From: Pollutibacter soli
GTDB lineage: Bacteria > Bacteroidota > Bacteroidia > Chitinophagales > Chitinophagaceae
Direction: 5' to 3'
Length of the DNA: 64,000 bases
Assembly (NCBI GenBank): GCA_029269725.1
Contig: JARJHS010000001.1
Coordinates: 806,001-870,000, forward strand
Position 1 is the first letter of the stretch. The number at the start of each line of letters is the position of its first letter. The notes under the pieces are model-generated. The model searched no databases and was not told where the DNA came from. It worked only from the letters and a program-made list of their open reading frames with translations. Positions 26,607 to 36,645 of this stretch are shown here, one piece after another. Both the position numbers and the translations under genes were made by a program.

Positions 26607-28502
26607 GACCTCCCAGCCACTTTGCCACCCGTCGATCTGTTGGGTATAACTGATCATATCCTCATAAAAAGGGAACTGTCCAAGAGTTACTCCATCACCA
26701 ATGATGACGAGTTTTTTTGCTGCACGTGTCATGGCTACATTCATGCGGCGCAATTCGGAGAGAAAACCAATTTTCCCATCACTGTTAGAACGCACCATAC
26801 TGATATAAACGATATCCCGTTCCTGTCCCTGGAAACTATCTATCGTATTAATACTTATTTTGCTGCCGTGCACTTTCATCATCGGAGTATGATTCATTTG
26901 CTGTCGAAGAAATTCCACCTGCAATTTATAAGGGGAAATGATGGCAACAGAAGGAAACTCACCTGAAGGGTTATACTGAAAATAACGTTCAATCGTGCCC
27001 GCCAGGTGGCGGATAAGAAGATCCGCTTCTTCGGGATTGGATCGGCTTGCGGCCTCATCTTTTTCTTCAAAACCACATCCTGCAGTATCTACCATAACGA
27101 AAGGATGATCGTCAGGAAAAAGCAATTGTCTTGCTACTGAAGGATGTGCCTTCAGCTTATTATTATAAAATTCCCTCGATGGAAAATGCATTATGTTCTC
27201 ATTCATCCGGTATTGTTCTTCGAGCATGATGACTGCCTGCGGATGAAGATTTACCAGCTTTTCCATCAGAGTAACAAACAACCCTTCTCCTGCTTTCTCT
27301 TCTGATTTGACTACCGGTGGTAATTGCTGATGATCACCGGCAATTACTATCTTTTTTGCTTTCAGGATGGGTATCCAGGCAGCAGGTTCAAGCGCCTGCG
27401 CTGCCTCATCGGTAATAACGGTGTGGAACACCCGATCCTGGATGGTAGAATGATTTGCACCTACCAGTGTTGATGTAATTACTTTCGCTTTGTCAAGCAC
27501 ATCGTTGTGTATGTACTGCTCCGATTTATATGCATCATTCAGAATTGTCTTTGCAAGATCAAAAAGAGCTTTTCGCTGTTCGCGTTCAGCCTTCCCGAAA
27601 TTTCTTTTGTATTTCTGTGCCATATCACGATACTCTATGGCCTGCTTCCGCATCTTGCGGATCTCTTTGTACATAGCATGATTTACCAGCTTCTGATCCA
27701 ACGTATATTGTTGCATTTTTTCCGACACACGAACAGGATTACCGATGCGAACAACCTCGATTCCTTCATCAGCAATTTTTTCAGTAAGAAGATCAACTGC
27801 TGCATTACTTGGTGCTGTGACCAAAATCTGCTGATCAGAATTATTCAACAAAGCTTTAATTGCCTGGACAAGTACCGTTGTCTTGCCGGTACCCGGAGGT
27901 CCGTGTACAATGGCCAGTTCATCTGCATCAAGTATCTTCTGAACGGCAATCTGCTGTACCTCGTTAAGCAAATTATTTGCGTACGTAATCTCTGATTTTG
28001 AAAAACCCGGATATTCTGTGCCGGTTAAGATGCGTATCAGTTTTCCTTCTGACTTTTTTTCCGAGATCGAATCAGCCAGTTGTATAGCTCTTTTCATCTC
28101 GGTATAACTGTTGTCGTCAAACAACAATTCAACTCCGAGTTTTCCATCGCGCGACCAATCTGGTAATTCTTCTTCCTGCGTCGATAATTTCATCCGGTCA
28201 CCACTTTGCCAGCCAATTACGCCCTCAATAAAATCCTGTTCAGGATTATGATTGGAAAACAATTTTGCCGGTACACCTGACCTGAGCTGATGTATAATTT
28301 CCTGGTGCGTGGTTCTTTCAAGTTCGATAGTGAGATAATCGCCTCTGCCGGGAACAGTATCCCGGATGGCAATAGGGTACCAGCAAACCCCTTCGGCTCG
28401 TTTGTTCTGAACAGATATCCCTTTCGTCAGTTCCTCATATGCATTTCGATCTGCATCCTGTTCAATCTTTAACAACTCAAGCAAATTCCTGAAATATGAC
28501 AT
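26598..28502 (-). CDS. SF1B helicase, IGHMBP2/SMUBP2-like
   Basis: This AAA-type superfamily 1 helicase has Walker A GPPGTGKTTV, motif II with ITDEAAQALEP, GDHQQLPPV (motif III), EEQYRMNE (motif IV), STIDSFQGQERDIVYISMVRSN-type motif V (starting NTIDSFQGQERD) and VAMTRAAKKLVIIGD (motif VI). These match the Upf1/IGHMBP2 branch that unwinds DNA or RNA 5' to 3'. The N-terminal 200 residues form the small beta-barrel seen in the family. An upstream in-frame ATG at 28682 would add 60 basic residues; I prefer 28502 (MSYFRNLLELLKIEQ) because family members start this way. It ends in a heptamer-type repeat. Confidence 0.88.
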   Translation of the reverse strand: MSYFRNLLELLKIEQDADRNAYEELTKGISVQNKRAEGVCWYPIAIRDTVPGRGDYLTIELERTTHQEIIHQLRSGVPAKLFSNHNPEQDFIEGVIGWQSGDRMKLSTQEEELPDWSRDGKLGVELLFDDNSYTEMKRAIQLADSISEKKSEGKLIRILTGTEYPGFSKSEITYANNLLNEVQQIAVQKILDADELAIVHGPPGTGKTTVLVQAIKALLNNSDQQILVTAPSNAAVDLLTEKIADEGIEVVRIGNPVRVSEKMQQYTLDQKLVNHAMYKEIRKMRKQAIEYRDMAQKYKRNFGKAEREQRKALFDLAKTILNDAYKSEQYIHNDVLDKAKVITSTLVGANHSTIQDRVFHTVITDEAAQALEPAAWIPILKAKKIVIAGDHQQLPPVVKSEEKAGEGLFVTLMEKLVNLHPQAVIMLEEQYRMNENIMHFPSREFYNNKLKAHPSVARQLLFPDDHPFVMVDTAGCGFEEKDEAASRSNPEEADLLIRHLAGTIERYFQYNPSGEFPSVAIISPYKLQVEFLRQQMNHTPMMKVHGSKISINTIDSFQGQERDIVYISMVRSNSDGKIGFLSELRRMNVAMTRAAKKLVIIGDGVTLGQFPFYEDMISYTQQIDGWQSGWEVMT

Positions 28503-28822
28503 CGTGCAAAGATAAGAACCTGGTGGCGGTTGTTTTCTGTACACATCCGTTTTTGGAATACCTGCTGTTTTCGACTTTTGTTTTGCAAGGTATTCGCGCC
28601 TGTACATTTCTGTGAGCCTTCTTAGTTTCTGAAAATATTTCTGACGGTAGAACATAGAACATCTTTCAGTGAGTTTTGACATTCACCGGATCCGCCATCA
28701 AAATTTATCTTCAGAACAGAAAAATGAAAGTGAAGAAAACGAACAATAGGAAGAAAAATCTTTCTTAAAAAAAGAAAAATCCGCATTCCTGAAAGCTGGA
28801 AGTTCAAACGGTAAAATCTGAA
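28503..28822. other. Leader of helicase gene and intergenic sequence
   Basis: This 320-base stretch holds a possible 60-codon N-terminal extension of the helicase (28503-28682) and about 140 A-rich bases before the topoisomerase gene stop. No terminator or repeat with good support was seen. Confidence 0.35.
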
Positions 28823-29923
28823 TTACATTTTTGAAAGAATTTTCATTAAAACCTTTTCATTCTTTTGGAGCCCCGCCAATGTACCAGCTTCTTTACAACT
28901 GAGTTTCTGTACATAAGACATCAGTTTACCTTCTTCATACAATTGTATAAGTTTAGGATGTACATAATATTTTCTGCAAACCGATCTTGAATTGCCCAGC
29001 TTTTTACTGACATCATCGAGAACAGATAATACATTTTTTTTGACTGTACTTTCGGTATGTGCTTCATCCATGCAACAAAACGACTCCAATGCCTTTACTG
29101 TTCCTGTCCAGGTTCGAAAGTCTTTTGCGGAGAAATCTCCCTGCCCAGCCTCTTTTATATAATTGTTCACCATACCCGAATCTATCGTTCTCCTGCTGCC
29201 ATCTTCTCCAAAATATTGAAACAAATTTTTACCAGGAATATCCCGGCATTGCCTGATGATCTTGACCAGTTGCCTGTTCTTAAGTTTCAGCCGGTGAGAG
29301 ATCCCCTTTTTCCCTTTGAAAACAAAATCTGCCGACTCGCTTTTTATATCAACGTGCTGATCTTTTAACGTTGTAAGGCCATACGATCCATATAATTTTT
29401 CATATCCTGCATTTCCTATCCTGATCGATGTTTCTTCCATTGTGGAGATGGCAGCCGCGATAACCTTTTCAGCATTCAGGTCTTTATTTCTAAGATCTCT
29501 TCGTATCCTGCGACGCAACAATGGTAGCGCCTTTCCAAATTCAATCAGTTTGTGAAATTTAGTATCGTTTCTGAGCGAATTCCAATTGGCGTGATAACGA
29601 TACTGCTTTCTTCCATTCAGGTCTTTTCCCGTCGCCTGTATATGGCCTCCCGCTGAATTACAGATCCAAACATCTGTCCAGGATGGTGGTATAGCGAGTT
29701 TTTTTATACGCATCAGGGTGTTCTCATCTTTAACCGTTTTTCCTTTGTAGTAGTATTGAAACCCATTTGCTTTTTTTATCCTGCTGATTCCTTTTTCACC
29801 TTCTGTGACATATTTAAGGTCGGCAAGGTCAGCTGATTTCTTCGGGTCTTTATGGATTGCTACATATTGTTTATGTGAAATGGATCTGATTGTTTTCATG
29901 CAACGCAAATTGTATAGCATCAT
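28823..29923 (-). CDS. Bacterial (poxvirus-type) DNA topoisomerase IB
   Basis: This 366-residue protein matches the small type IB topoisomerases that relax supercoils by a 3'-phosphotyrosine nick. Visible features are the N-terminal RIKKLAIPPSWTDVWIC segment, QYRYHANW, the RRIRRDLRN region, the core SIRIGNAGYEKLYGSYGLTTL and FSAKDFRTWTGT with active-site Arg and Lys positions. The likely nucleophile is the Tyr in CRKYYVHP near residue 320. Start at ATG 29923 is the longest; ATG 29899 (MKTIRSISHK) is equally plausible. It is separate from DNA-repair operons here, with the helicase gene downstream on the same strand. Confidence 0.92.
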   Translation of the reverse strand: MMLYNLRCMKTIRSISHKQYVAIHKDPKKSADLADLKYVTEGEKGISRIKKANGFQYYYKGKTVKDENTLMRIKKLAIPPSWTDVWICNSAGGHIQATGKDLNGRKQYRYHANWNSLRNDTKFHKLIEFGKALPLLRRRIRRDLRNKDLNAEKVIAAAISTMEETSIRIGNAGYEKLYGSYGLTTLKDQHVDIKSESADFVFKGKKGISHRLKLKNRQLVKIIRQCRDIPGKNLFQYFGEDGSRRTIDSGMVNNYIKEAGQGDFSAKDFRTWTGTVKALESFCCMDEAHTESTVKKNVLSVLDDVSKKLGNSRSVCRKYYVHPKLIQLYEEGKLMSYVQKLSCKEAGTLAGLQKNEKVLMKILSKM

Positions 29924-30055
29924 TTACAATAAATGAAATGCCAGCCCGACAAAATAAATCTGAGCGCGCGCTATTGCGCATATCGTTTTATGAAACTGGA
30001 AAATGAAAAGTCAAATGGAAATAGTGTAGAAAATACTACACGATCTGACGGATGG

Positions 30056-30787
30056 TCAGTATACGTGATTTTGCTGTTGAATTGCTTCTTCATCCATGTA
30101 AACCCAGCAATCAGGATGTTCTTTTAAAATGGTCGCCGGTATCTGCGGAGTAACGGTTCCTTCCAGTACATGTTGAAGAATAGCGGCCTTTTTGGAGCCG
30201 TTTACAAGGAGAAATACAGTGCCTGCATTCATTATTGTGGCTAATCCAAGAGTAATTCCGGAGTTGAGCTCTACGGGATTTGAAAAATATTTCCGGCCAC
30301 CGACTATGGTACTTTCTGTCAACGAAACAATCTGCATTTTTAAACCAAAATCGGAGCCAGGTTCATTCAAACCCAGGTGGCCGTTCTGACCTAATCCTAA
30401 AACACAAATCTTTATATTTCCCCTGATGTCGAGCCACTGCTCTGCTTTTCTGCATTCAGCTTCCGGATCAGGAGAAAGTCCGTCAAAAAAGAATATCCGG
30501 TTTTCGGGTATGCTTAAAGGTTGGAAAAAATGCTCATCAAGGAACTGGCGGCAACTGCCTTTTTCTGTTGCGGGAACACCAAGCCATTCATCTAAACTTA
30601 TAAAGTACCAATTCGGTGTTTCATTTTTTTCTTTGAAATGATTCACGATGTTTTGCAAAAAAAGAACAGGTGTATTTCCTGATGGGAAACAGATCAATGG
30701 TTCTGTTAAAGTCTCCGCCAAACGGATCACAGCTTCTGCCGCTTTCTGACTCATCTCTTCGTAAGTAGCATGTATACTGAGTTGCAT
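30056..30787 (-). CDS. NagB-like amino-sugar-phosphate isomerase/deaminase
   Basis: This 243-residue protein belongs to the glucosamine-6-phosphate deaminase / 6-phosphogluconolactonase superfamily. Conserved parts are FPSGNTPVLFL (phosphate-binding), SLDEWLGV (Asp-Glu near the base position) and LGLGQNGHLGLNEPGS, the NagB signature with the ring-opening His. TLGLATIMNAGTVFLLVNG and a C-terminal GTVTPQIPAT also fit. The branch is closest to galactosamine-6-phosphate isomerase (AgaI/AgaS context) rather than 6PGL. It follows the amidohydrolase by 76 bp on the same strand. Confidence 0.82.
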   Translation of the reverse strand: MQLSIHATYEEMSQKAAEAVIRLAETLTEPLICFPSGNTPVLFLQNIVNHFKEKNETPNWYFISLDEWLGVPATEKGSCRQFLDEHFFQPLSIPENRIFFFDGLSPDPEAECRKAEQWLDIRGNIKICVLGLGQNGHLGLNEPGSDFGLKMQIVSLTESTIVGGRKYFSNPVELNSGITLGLATIMNAGTVFLLVNGSKKAAILQHVLEGTVTPQIPATILKEHPDCWVYMDEEAIQQQNHVY

Positions 30788-30863
30788 TTTTTTGTTTCTC
30801 TATAGAATTTTTATCAACAATCTTTAGAACTCTTACATTTCCGGCAGTAAAAATTTCATACCA

Positions 30864-32582
30864 TCATTGCTCATATAAAACTTTTCCACCAACGATTGTC
30901 GTCAATACTTTTGTTTTTTGTATTTCTTCTTCAGAACAGGTCAACAAATTATTTGAGAAAATAACGATATCTGCAAGTTTTCCTTTTTCGAATGAGCCTT
31001 TGTCTTTTTCCTCGAAAGCGGCAATTGCATTTGCAAGAGTATAAGAATACAATGCCTCCTGCCTTGTCATTTTTTGTTTTGGATAAAATTCTGATCCGTC
31101 TTTGAGTTTGCGCGTAACCAATGCATAGAAATTAGCAATGGGATCAATATTTTCCACCGGTACATCGGTGCCACTGTTTACCAAAACGCCTTCGTCAATA
31201 AAGCTACGCCACATGTATGCACCGGATTCAGCTCGTTCTGCACCAAGTCTTTTCAGAACAAAAGGCGCGTCGCTGGTGCAATGAATGCCTTGCATAGACG
31301 CTATAATATGGTTGGATTTGAATCTTGGTATTTCAAGCGGATTAACGTGTTGCGCGTGTTCGATACGCCAGCGATGGTCGCGCGAAGGTGCGATACTGAT
31401 CTGGCTCTCGAAAATATCAATCGTTTTCCTGTTGGCTTTATCGCCGATCGCATGCACACAAAGCTGAAGATTATTTTTCCAGGCGAAAGCGGCGATCTTT
31501 TTCAGCTCTGTTGTGTCAAAAGTATTCTGTCCATAAAAATCTTTTCTGTCTGCATAAGGTGCCAGGAGCCATGCGCCATAAGAACCTAATGCACCATCGA
31601 GAGAAACTTTAATAGCTTTTATTGTAAGATGATGATTGCCGGCATTCTTGATATTGAACACATTTGAGTTTGATTCCAGGGCCGTAATTCCACTACGGAT
31701 CATCAGCCAGTGGCGAATCTGCAACTTACCAGCTTCGGCCAGCTGTCGCATCCCTTCCGCTTGCTGAAATGAAGATCCCGCATCAACAAAACTGGTGACG
31801 CCATTGCGAAGACATTCATTTTCCGCAAGACCGATACTTCTCACCCACTCCGCTTTTCTTTCTTCAAAAGGCCGTTTGTTGTTCCATTTTTCAAAAGCAA
31901 TCCACGCAAGATTCTGAGCCCGCTCTTCCAGAACACCAACAATCTTTTTATCTGCATCCTTAACAATATCTCCGCCGGAAGGATTGTTTGTTTTATTGGT
32001 TATGCCTGACTGTTGAAGGGCCGCATTGTTCACATAGACACTATGTCCGCTGGCATGGGAAAGGAGTACCGGATTATTCGGTGATACCTTATCGAGTGTT
32101 TCATGATAGGGATATCCTAAATGATTTCTTACCGGAGCGGGAACCCATTTTTCCTGGTGCCATCCCCTTCCGACAATCCAGTCGCCGGGCTTTGCTTTTT
32201 TCACAGCACTGTCTACAAGAGCAATAATTTCATCCCAGTTTTTTACATTCATCAGGTTGAGGGCAATCATAGATTCTCCCATACCATGGATATGACCATG
32301 ACCTTCGATCCAACCCGGAGTTACCCACTGGCCTTTTGCATCGATCACTTTTGTTTGCGGGGAAATAAATTTTGCTGCATCTGCATCACTGCCTACAAAA
32401 ACAATTCTATCGCCATCCACAGCGATCGCTTCCGCGTCCGGTTGTTTAGGATCGAGTGTACTGACCTTTGCATTTTTTATAACCAGCGTAGCCTGCTGAG
32501 CAAAAGCATTCACAAACAAAAGCAAAGCAATAAAAACCGATACAAAACGGAATGGGAAATTTGACCTGGACATAGGAATCAT
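30864..32582 (-). CDS. Secreted YtcJ-type amidohydrolase
   Basis: This 572-residue protein has a signal peptide ending NAFAQ, then an amidohydrolase-3 domain: EGHGHIHGM (HxH metal ligands), LSHASGHSVYVN, CVHAIGDKANR, RIEHAQHVNP and NSGTDVPVENIDP with the metal-binding Asp. The composite beta-sandwich at both ends is usual for cyclic amidohydrolases. YtcJ-like proteins hydrolyse N-acyl or similar amide substrates; the exact one is unknown. It starts 29 bp after the terminator hairpin that closes the sugar operon, so it probably has its own promoter. Confidence 0.88.
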   Translation of the reverse strand: MIPMSRSNFPFRFVSVFIALLLFVNAFAQQATLVIKNAKVSTLDPKQPDAEAIAVDGDRIVFVGSDADAAKFISPQTKVIDAKGQWVTPGWIEGHGHIHGMGESMIALNLMNVKNWDEIIALVDSAVKKAKPGDWIVGRGWHQEKWVPAPVRNHLGYPYHETLDKVSPNNPVLLSHASGHSVYVNNAALQQSGITNKTNNPSGGDIVKDADKKIVGVLEERAQNLAWIAFEKWNNKRPFEERKAEWVRSIGLAENECLRNGVTSFVDAGSSFQQAEGMRQLAEAGKLQIRHWLMIRSGITALESNSNVFNIKNAGNHHLTIKAIKVSLDGALGSYGAWLLAPYADRKDFYGQNTFDTTELKKIAAFAWKNNLQLCVHAIGDKANRKTIDIFESQISIAPSRDHRWRIEHAQHVNPLEIPRFKSNHIIASMQGIHCTSDAPFVLKRLGAERAESGAYMWRSFIDEGVLVNSGTDVPVENIDPIANFYALVTRKLKDGSEFYPKQKMTRQEALYSYTLANAIAAFEEKDKGSFEKGKLADIVIFSNNLLTCSEEEIQKTKVLTTIVGGKVLYEQ

Positions 32583-32597
32583 ATTGTAATTAAGGCA

Positions 32598-32648
32598 CGA
32601 TCAAAATAAAAAAAGTGAATAGCTGCAATCTACAAACTATTCACTTTT
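32598..32648 (-). terminator. Rho-independent terminator of the sugar operon
   Basis: AAAAGTGAATAG (32611-32622) and CTATTCACTTTT (32637-32648) form a perfect 12-bp stem with a 14-nt loop. Read on the minus strand the stem is followed by TTTTTTTATTTTG, a U-tract. It lies about 115 bp after the xylA stop. The stem is AT-rich, so efficiency is uncertain. Confidence 0.65.
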
Positions 32649-32650
32649 CG

Positions 32651-32685
32651 GGTTTAAAGTATAATGTTGAAGGTTAAAAGTAAAG
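32651..32685. repeat. Related 7-bp tract (core NGTTNAA)
   Basis: GGTTTAA, AGTATAA, TGTTGAA, GGTTAAA, AGTAAAG follow in exact 7-bp phase. It lies between the terminator hairpin and the xylA stop. The core is a degenerate version of the AACGTTN unit. Confidence 0.5.
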
Positions 32686-32762
32686 GGCTGCCGATGTTGA
32701 ATTCCTGTGCAAACTACCTGGTCAGTGGTCACTAACAACTCCTTCTGCCTCCTTACTCCTGC

Positions 32763-34091
32763 CTAGATATATTGATTAACAATATTCTCCAGCCACTCCT
32801 GGCGTCCACTGGTTTGTTTCGGCTCGCCGTTGGCGATAGCGAAATCACGCAGATCTTCCAGTTTAAGCTTTCCTTCTTCAAATTCTTTACCTTTTCCGGA
32901 ATCAAATGAAGAATACCTGTCTTTCCGGAATTTTTTGTAAGGAGAATTATTCAGAATTTTTTCAGCTGTAATTGCTGCACGTGCAAATGCATCCATACCA
33001 CCAACATGTGCGTGGAAGAGGTCTTCGAGATCCGTTGAGTTGCGACGGGTTTTTGCATCGAAATTTACCCCTCCGCCAGCAAAGCCACCAGCTTCCAGGA
33101 TGATCAGCATGCATTCCGTCAGCTCATTCAGGTTCATCGGGAACTGATCAGTATCCCAGCCGTTCTGCGCATCACCACGGTTGGCATCGATGCTGCCGAG
33201 CATGCCTGCATCAGCGGCTACCTGGAGTTCATGCTGGAAAGTATGACCTGCCAGCGTTGCGTGGTTCACTTCAGCATTTATTTTGAAATCTTTATCCAAA
33301 CCGAAATGACGGAGAAATCCGATTACAGTTGCGCTGTCAAAATCGTACTGATGTTTTGTTGGCTCACATGGTTTGGGTTCGATAAAGAAAACACCTTTAA
33401 AACCCTTGCTGCGAGCATAATCTTTTGCCATATGCAGGAAACGTGCAAGATGTTCCTGTTCACGTTTCATATCGGTGTTGAGCAAAGACATATAACCCTC
33501 ACGACCACCCCAGAAAACATAGTTTTCACCTTTCAATGCTATCGTTGCATCGAGAGCATTTTTTACCTGGGTACCGGCCCATGCAAGAGCAGTAAAATCA
33601 GGATTGGTAGAAGCACCGTTCATATATCTCGGGTTCGAGAAAACATTTGCAGTTCCCCACAATAGTTTTACACCACTTACAGATTGTTTTTTTGCCGCGT
33701 AGTCAACGATAGCCGCGAGGTTCGATTCATATTCATTCAGTGAACTGCCTTCATCTACCAGGTCAATATCATGAAAGCAATAGTAAGGAGCGCCAATCTT
33801 GGTAATGAATTCGAAAGCTGCATCCATTTTATCTTTAGCGCGGGTAACGGCATCAGGAGCAGCATCCCACGCAAAAGTTTTTGTACCGGGGCCAAAAGGA
33901 TCGTTACCCGTATTACAGAAGCTATGCCAGTAAGCAATAGCGAATTTAAAATATTCCTTCATCGATTTACCGGCTATCTTTCTGTTTTCATCATACCATT
34001 TAAACGCCAGTGGATTGTCTGATTCCGGGCCTTCATATTTTATCTGTGGAATGCCAGGAAAATACTCTTTGTTACCAATTGTTACACTCAT
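32763..34091 (-). CDS. xylA: Xylose isomerase
   Basis: This 442-residue class II xylose isomerase converts D-xylose to D-xylulose in the cytoplasm. Seen in order are [13 protein letters not shown], the catalytic-His region [15 protein letters not shown], the metal-ligand segments [34 protein letters not shown] and [17 protein letters not shown]. Length and motifs are standard. It is the last gene of the operon, 87 bp after the GHMP kinase, and followed by a terminator. xylB lies three genes upstream, so the xylose pathway is split by galT and the kinase. Confidence 0.97.
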   Translation of the reverse strand: MSVTIGNKEYFPGIPQIKYEGPESDNPLAFKWYDENRKIAGKSMKEYFKFAIAYWHSFCNTGNDPFGPGTKTFAWDAAPDAVTRAKDKMDAAFEFITKIGAPYYCFHDIDLVDEGSSLNEYESNLAAIVDYAAKKQSVSGVKLLWGTANVFSNPRYMNGASTNPDFTALAWAGTQVKNALDATIALKGENYVFWGGREGYMSLLNTDMKREQEHLARFLHMAKDYARSKGFKGVFFIEPKPCEPTKHQYDFDSATVIGFLRHFGLDKDFKINAEVNHATLAGHTFQHELQVAADAGMLGSIDANRGDAQNGWDTDQFPMNLNELTECMLIILEAGGFAGGGVNFDAKTRRNSTDLEDLFHAHVGGMDAFARAAITAEKILNNSPYKKFRKDRYSSFDSGKGKEFEEGKLKLEDLRDFAIANGEPKQTSGRQEWLENIVNQYI

Positions 34092-34178
34092 ATAGGTTTT
34101 TTTTCAACAGCAAACATTCGAATGACTTACCGGAAAGAAATTTCTACCGAAATTATTCAGCTGCCTTGTGATGAATTT

Positions 34179-35531
34179 TTAAGGCGCTAAAGATACTGAT
34201 CCATCATTATTCCCGGAGAAGAAAAAAAGGTTTTGACCATATTTATTTTGGCACCGGTGATAAATATCCTGCACAGCCAGAAAGCCCTCTTCTCCATAGC
34301 TGAGCGTCACTACTGTTCCACCGCTTCCACCCCCACTGATCCGCGCTCCATAGACCTGGTTTTCTACTCCGGATTTTCTTACGAGTTCAACGATATGATC
34401 GGTGTGTTTATTCCCTAAACCGATGGAGCTATAGCCTGCATGACTTTGCATCATCAATTCTCCGAGTAACACTAAAGTTGACGCAGGATTTTGATCTGGA
34501 TCTAATTGCAGAAGGAGCTGGAGAAAAGTTTGAATCCGGTGATTTTCGTAAACCGGATGACGGGCACAACTTTGTAAAGCATATTCTCTTTCCGGTTCCA
34601 CCCGGGTCACTGCATCGGGAGTTGAGCCATACCTGATAATGAACTCTTCTCCGCTTATTTTTTCCGGTAAAATCGATGCATATTCCTGTTCAAATCTTGA
34701 AGGACTGATATTGGCAAGAAATCCTTTGAAGGGAAGTGCCGTCCAATTCCTGCTGTCCCTTGCTTGTTGGATATCTGAGACGCTCGCACCTTCACTGTGT
34801 GCTATAACCGAATATGCCATAAACGCTGCCGTGCGGACCGTGCGGTAATCACTTCCACCAACGGCATGTCTGACACCACTATCAATTCCGGTAAAACGAA
34901 CTTCATTTGGAATTCTCACAGGCGAATAAACTTCTGCAGGTTGACAGATAATCGGCAGTAAATGATTTTCTATTCCGAAGCAAACAGAAAGCTGATCCAT
35001 GAGCCCGCAGGCTGCTCCCACAATTGCATTTTCTACTTCCTGCGCAAACAGCGGCATTTCCATCGCATCGATAGAAACATCCCACGCAGCGGATATAGCT
35101 CTTAAGACAGCTACTTCGATAGCTGCTGATGAAGACACTCCTTTTCCCAAAGGAATCTGTGAGCTGATAAGGATATCGGCACCTGTAATTTCCAGATTTT
35201 TCTTTTTCCTGAGAAGAACAAAACATCCCAGGATGTATACCGGCCATGAAGCGCCGGCTTCTTTCCGTATTTTCTGACCGGCTGTTGCGAAATCATCTTC
35301 ATCATCAATGTTCCAGATCCACTCAAATCTTCTCTCATTGCCATCCGAAGTCTCCGTAAGAATCCTGAATAATTTATTTTTTGCAGGCTGCATCTGCACT
35401 TTTGTCTTTTCTGAAATAGGCATCTGCAACAGCAGCGAGCCGGAATAATCAGCAATACCTCCCATCACATCCATTCTGCCGGATGCTTCTGCCGTATATA
35501 TTTTCCCTCCAGTTGAAAAAAAAGTTGCCAT
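34179..35531 (-). CDS. GHMP sugar kinase, L-arabinokinase-like
   Basis: This 450-residue GHMP kinase resembles plant L-arabinokinase more than galactokinase. The N-terminal motif ASGRMDVMGGIADYSGSLL recalls the arabinokinase version (DVMGGIADYSG), where galactokinases have NLIGEHTDYN. The ATP loop is PLGKGVSSSAAIEVAVL and motif 3 is SGGGSGGTVV. The probable reaction is C1 phosphorylation of L-arabinose or a related aldose, feeding a nucleotidyl transfer. The longest frame starts at 35591 inside a heptamer repeat; I chose ATG 35531 (MATFFSTGGKIYTAEASGR). galT immediately upstream and a canonical galK in the same operon make a second sugar substrate likely. Confidence 0.8.
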   Translation of the reverse strand: MATFFSTGGKIYTAEASGRMDVMGGIADYSGSLLLQMPISEKTKVQMQPAKNKLFRILTETSDGNERRFEWIWNIDDEDDFATAGQKIRKEAGASWPVYILGCFVLLRKKKNLEITGADILISSQIPLGKGVSSSAAIEVAVLRAISAAWDVSIDAMEMPLFAQEVENAIVGAACGLMDQLSVCFGIENHLLPIICQPAEVYSPVRIPNEVRFTGIDSGVRHAVGGSDYRTVRTAAFMAYSVIAHSEGASVSDIQQARDSRNWTALPFKGFLANISPSRFEQEYASILPEKISGEEFIIRYGSTPDAVTRVEPEREYALQSCARHPVYENHRIQTFLQLLLQLDPDQNPASTLVLLGELMMQSHAGYSSIGLGNKHTDHIVELVRKSGVENQVYGARISGGGSGGTVVTLSYGEEGFLAVQDIYHRCQNKYGQNLFFFSGNNDGSVSLAP

Positions 35532-35575
35532 AAAAAACTCTGCGTTAAATAATGTGCATTTCAATTTTGTGGTTC

Positions 35576-35610
35576 TACGTTTAACGTTCAACGTTCAACG
35601 TTATACGCCG
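35576..35610. repeat. AACGTTN heptamer tract encoding the GalT C-terminus
   Basis: Five units in phase: TACGTTT, AACGTTC, AACGTTC, AACGTTA, TACGCCG. On the minus strand they encode the last residues of GalT (ITLNVER) and its TAA at 35581-35583. The tract ends in ACGC like most of the others. Confidence 0.78.
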
Positions 35611-36639
35611 AAGTTCGGCGGCTTTTTCTTCAGGGATTGTATCGGCCATAAAGGTATCTGCTCCTGTTTCCGGACCAGCAAGAAATTTCTGAAGTCCCGG
35701 TTGTCGCAACGGTGGACAAAGTAGCAGATGCATGTGATAGTCATCATACAATTCACCATCAACAGGCGCTTGTGCAAAAGCCATCACGTAGGGAAATGAA
35801 GTATTAAAATTTGCGTCGTACTTCCTGGTTAATATCTGAAATGCAGCCGCCAGTCCTTTCAATTCATCATCACTCATCGTGATCAGTGTTGCATGTTTTC
35901 GCTTTGGAAAAACATATGCTTCATAAGCAAACCGGGCAAAAAAAGGAATGAAGGCAATGGCATGTTCATTTTCTGCAATGATCCTGATCTCATCTTTTTG
36001 CTCAGCAGCGATGATGTCGGCAAAAATGTTGGATCCCTTTTCATTTCGCCATGCTTTTGCTGCATCCAGTTCTTTCTGAAAAAGATTAAATACAAAATCG
36101 GTTGCATAGATCTGGCAATGCGGATGCGGATTCGATACACCGACAATCTCTCCTTTATTTTCAAATATCAGCACAGATTTTATAGCGGGATGTTCTGCAA
36201 AGAACTTCATCTGGTCGCGAAGTGCAGAAAATACAGTAGCTATCTGGTCAACCTCAAGATCAGTTAATGATTGATTGTGCCTGGGATCGTAGCAGACTAC
36301 CCGCGCGATGCCTGTTGCAGCAGCCCGCTGGTACAAACCATTGTGCAGAACGGCATGATGTTCATCAATAGCAGGAGCATTTAATCCAACGACCGGATGA
36401 TCATTATCAAAAATGAAAACATCCCTATAGTCTGGATTTGCGTTTCCGTGTACACGACTATTGCGTGGACAGAGATAACATCCGGGATCGTAAGCCTCGG
36501 ACTTAGTACTTGCAGATTTCAATCCAAAGTTCCAGGGTCTGTTGTTTCTATGACCTGCATAAACGATCCATTCCCTTCGCAATGGATGCCATCGTTTTTC
36601 CCATTTACCTTCGAATCCGGTTACATTTTCGGTAGTCAT
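35581..36639 (-). CDS. galT: Galactose-1-phosphate uridylyltransferase
   Basis: This 352-residue histidine-triad enzyme exchanges UMP between UDP-glucose and galactose-1-phosphate in the Leloir pathway. Zinc ligands are C54 and C57 (CYLC), with H121 in the CYDPRHNQ motif, and the active-site HPH is at 172-174 (SNPHPHCQIY), where the second His carries the uridylyl group. It begins 6 bp after xylB, so the two are one transcript. The last seven residues (ITLNVER) come from a heptamer repeat and do not look like family sequence. Given the arabinokinase-like kinase next door, it might also accept arabinose-1-phosphate; this is speculative. Confidence 0.95.
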   Translation of the reverse strand: MTTENVTGFEGKWEKRWHPLRREWIVYAGHRNNRPWNFGLKSASTKSEAYDPGCYLCPRNSRVHGNANPDYRDVFIFDNDHPVVGLNAPAIDEHHAVLHNGLYQRAAATGIARVVCYDPRHNQSLTDLEVDQIATVFSALRDQMKFFAEHPAIKSVLIFENKGEIVGVSNPHPHCQIYATDFVFNLFQKELDAAKAWRNEKGSNIFADIIAAEQKDEIRIIAENEHAIAFIPFFARFAYEAYVFPKRKHATLITMSDDELKGLAAAFQILTRKYDANFNTSFPYVMAFAQAPVDGELYDDYHMHLLLCPPLRQPGLQKFLAGPETGADTFMADTIPEEKAAELRRITLNVER

Positions 36640-36645
36640 AGCAGG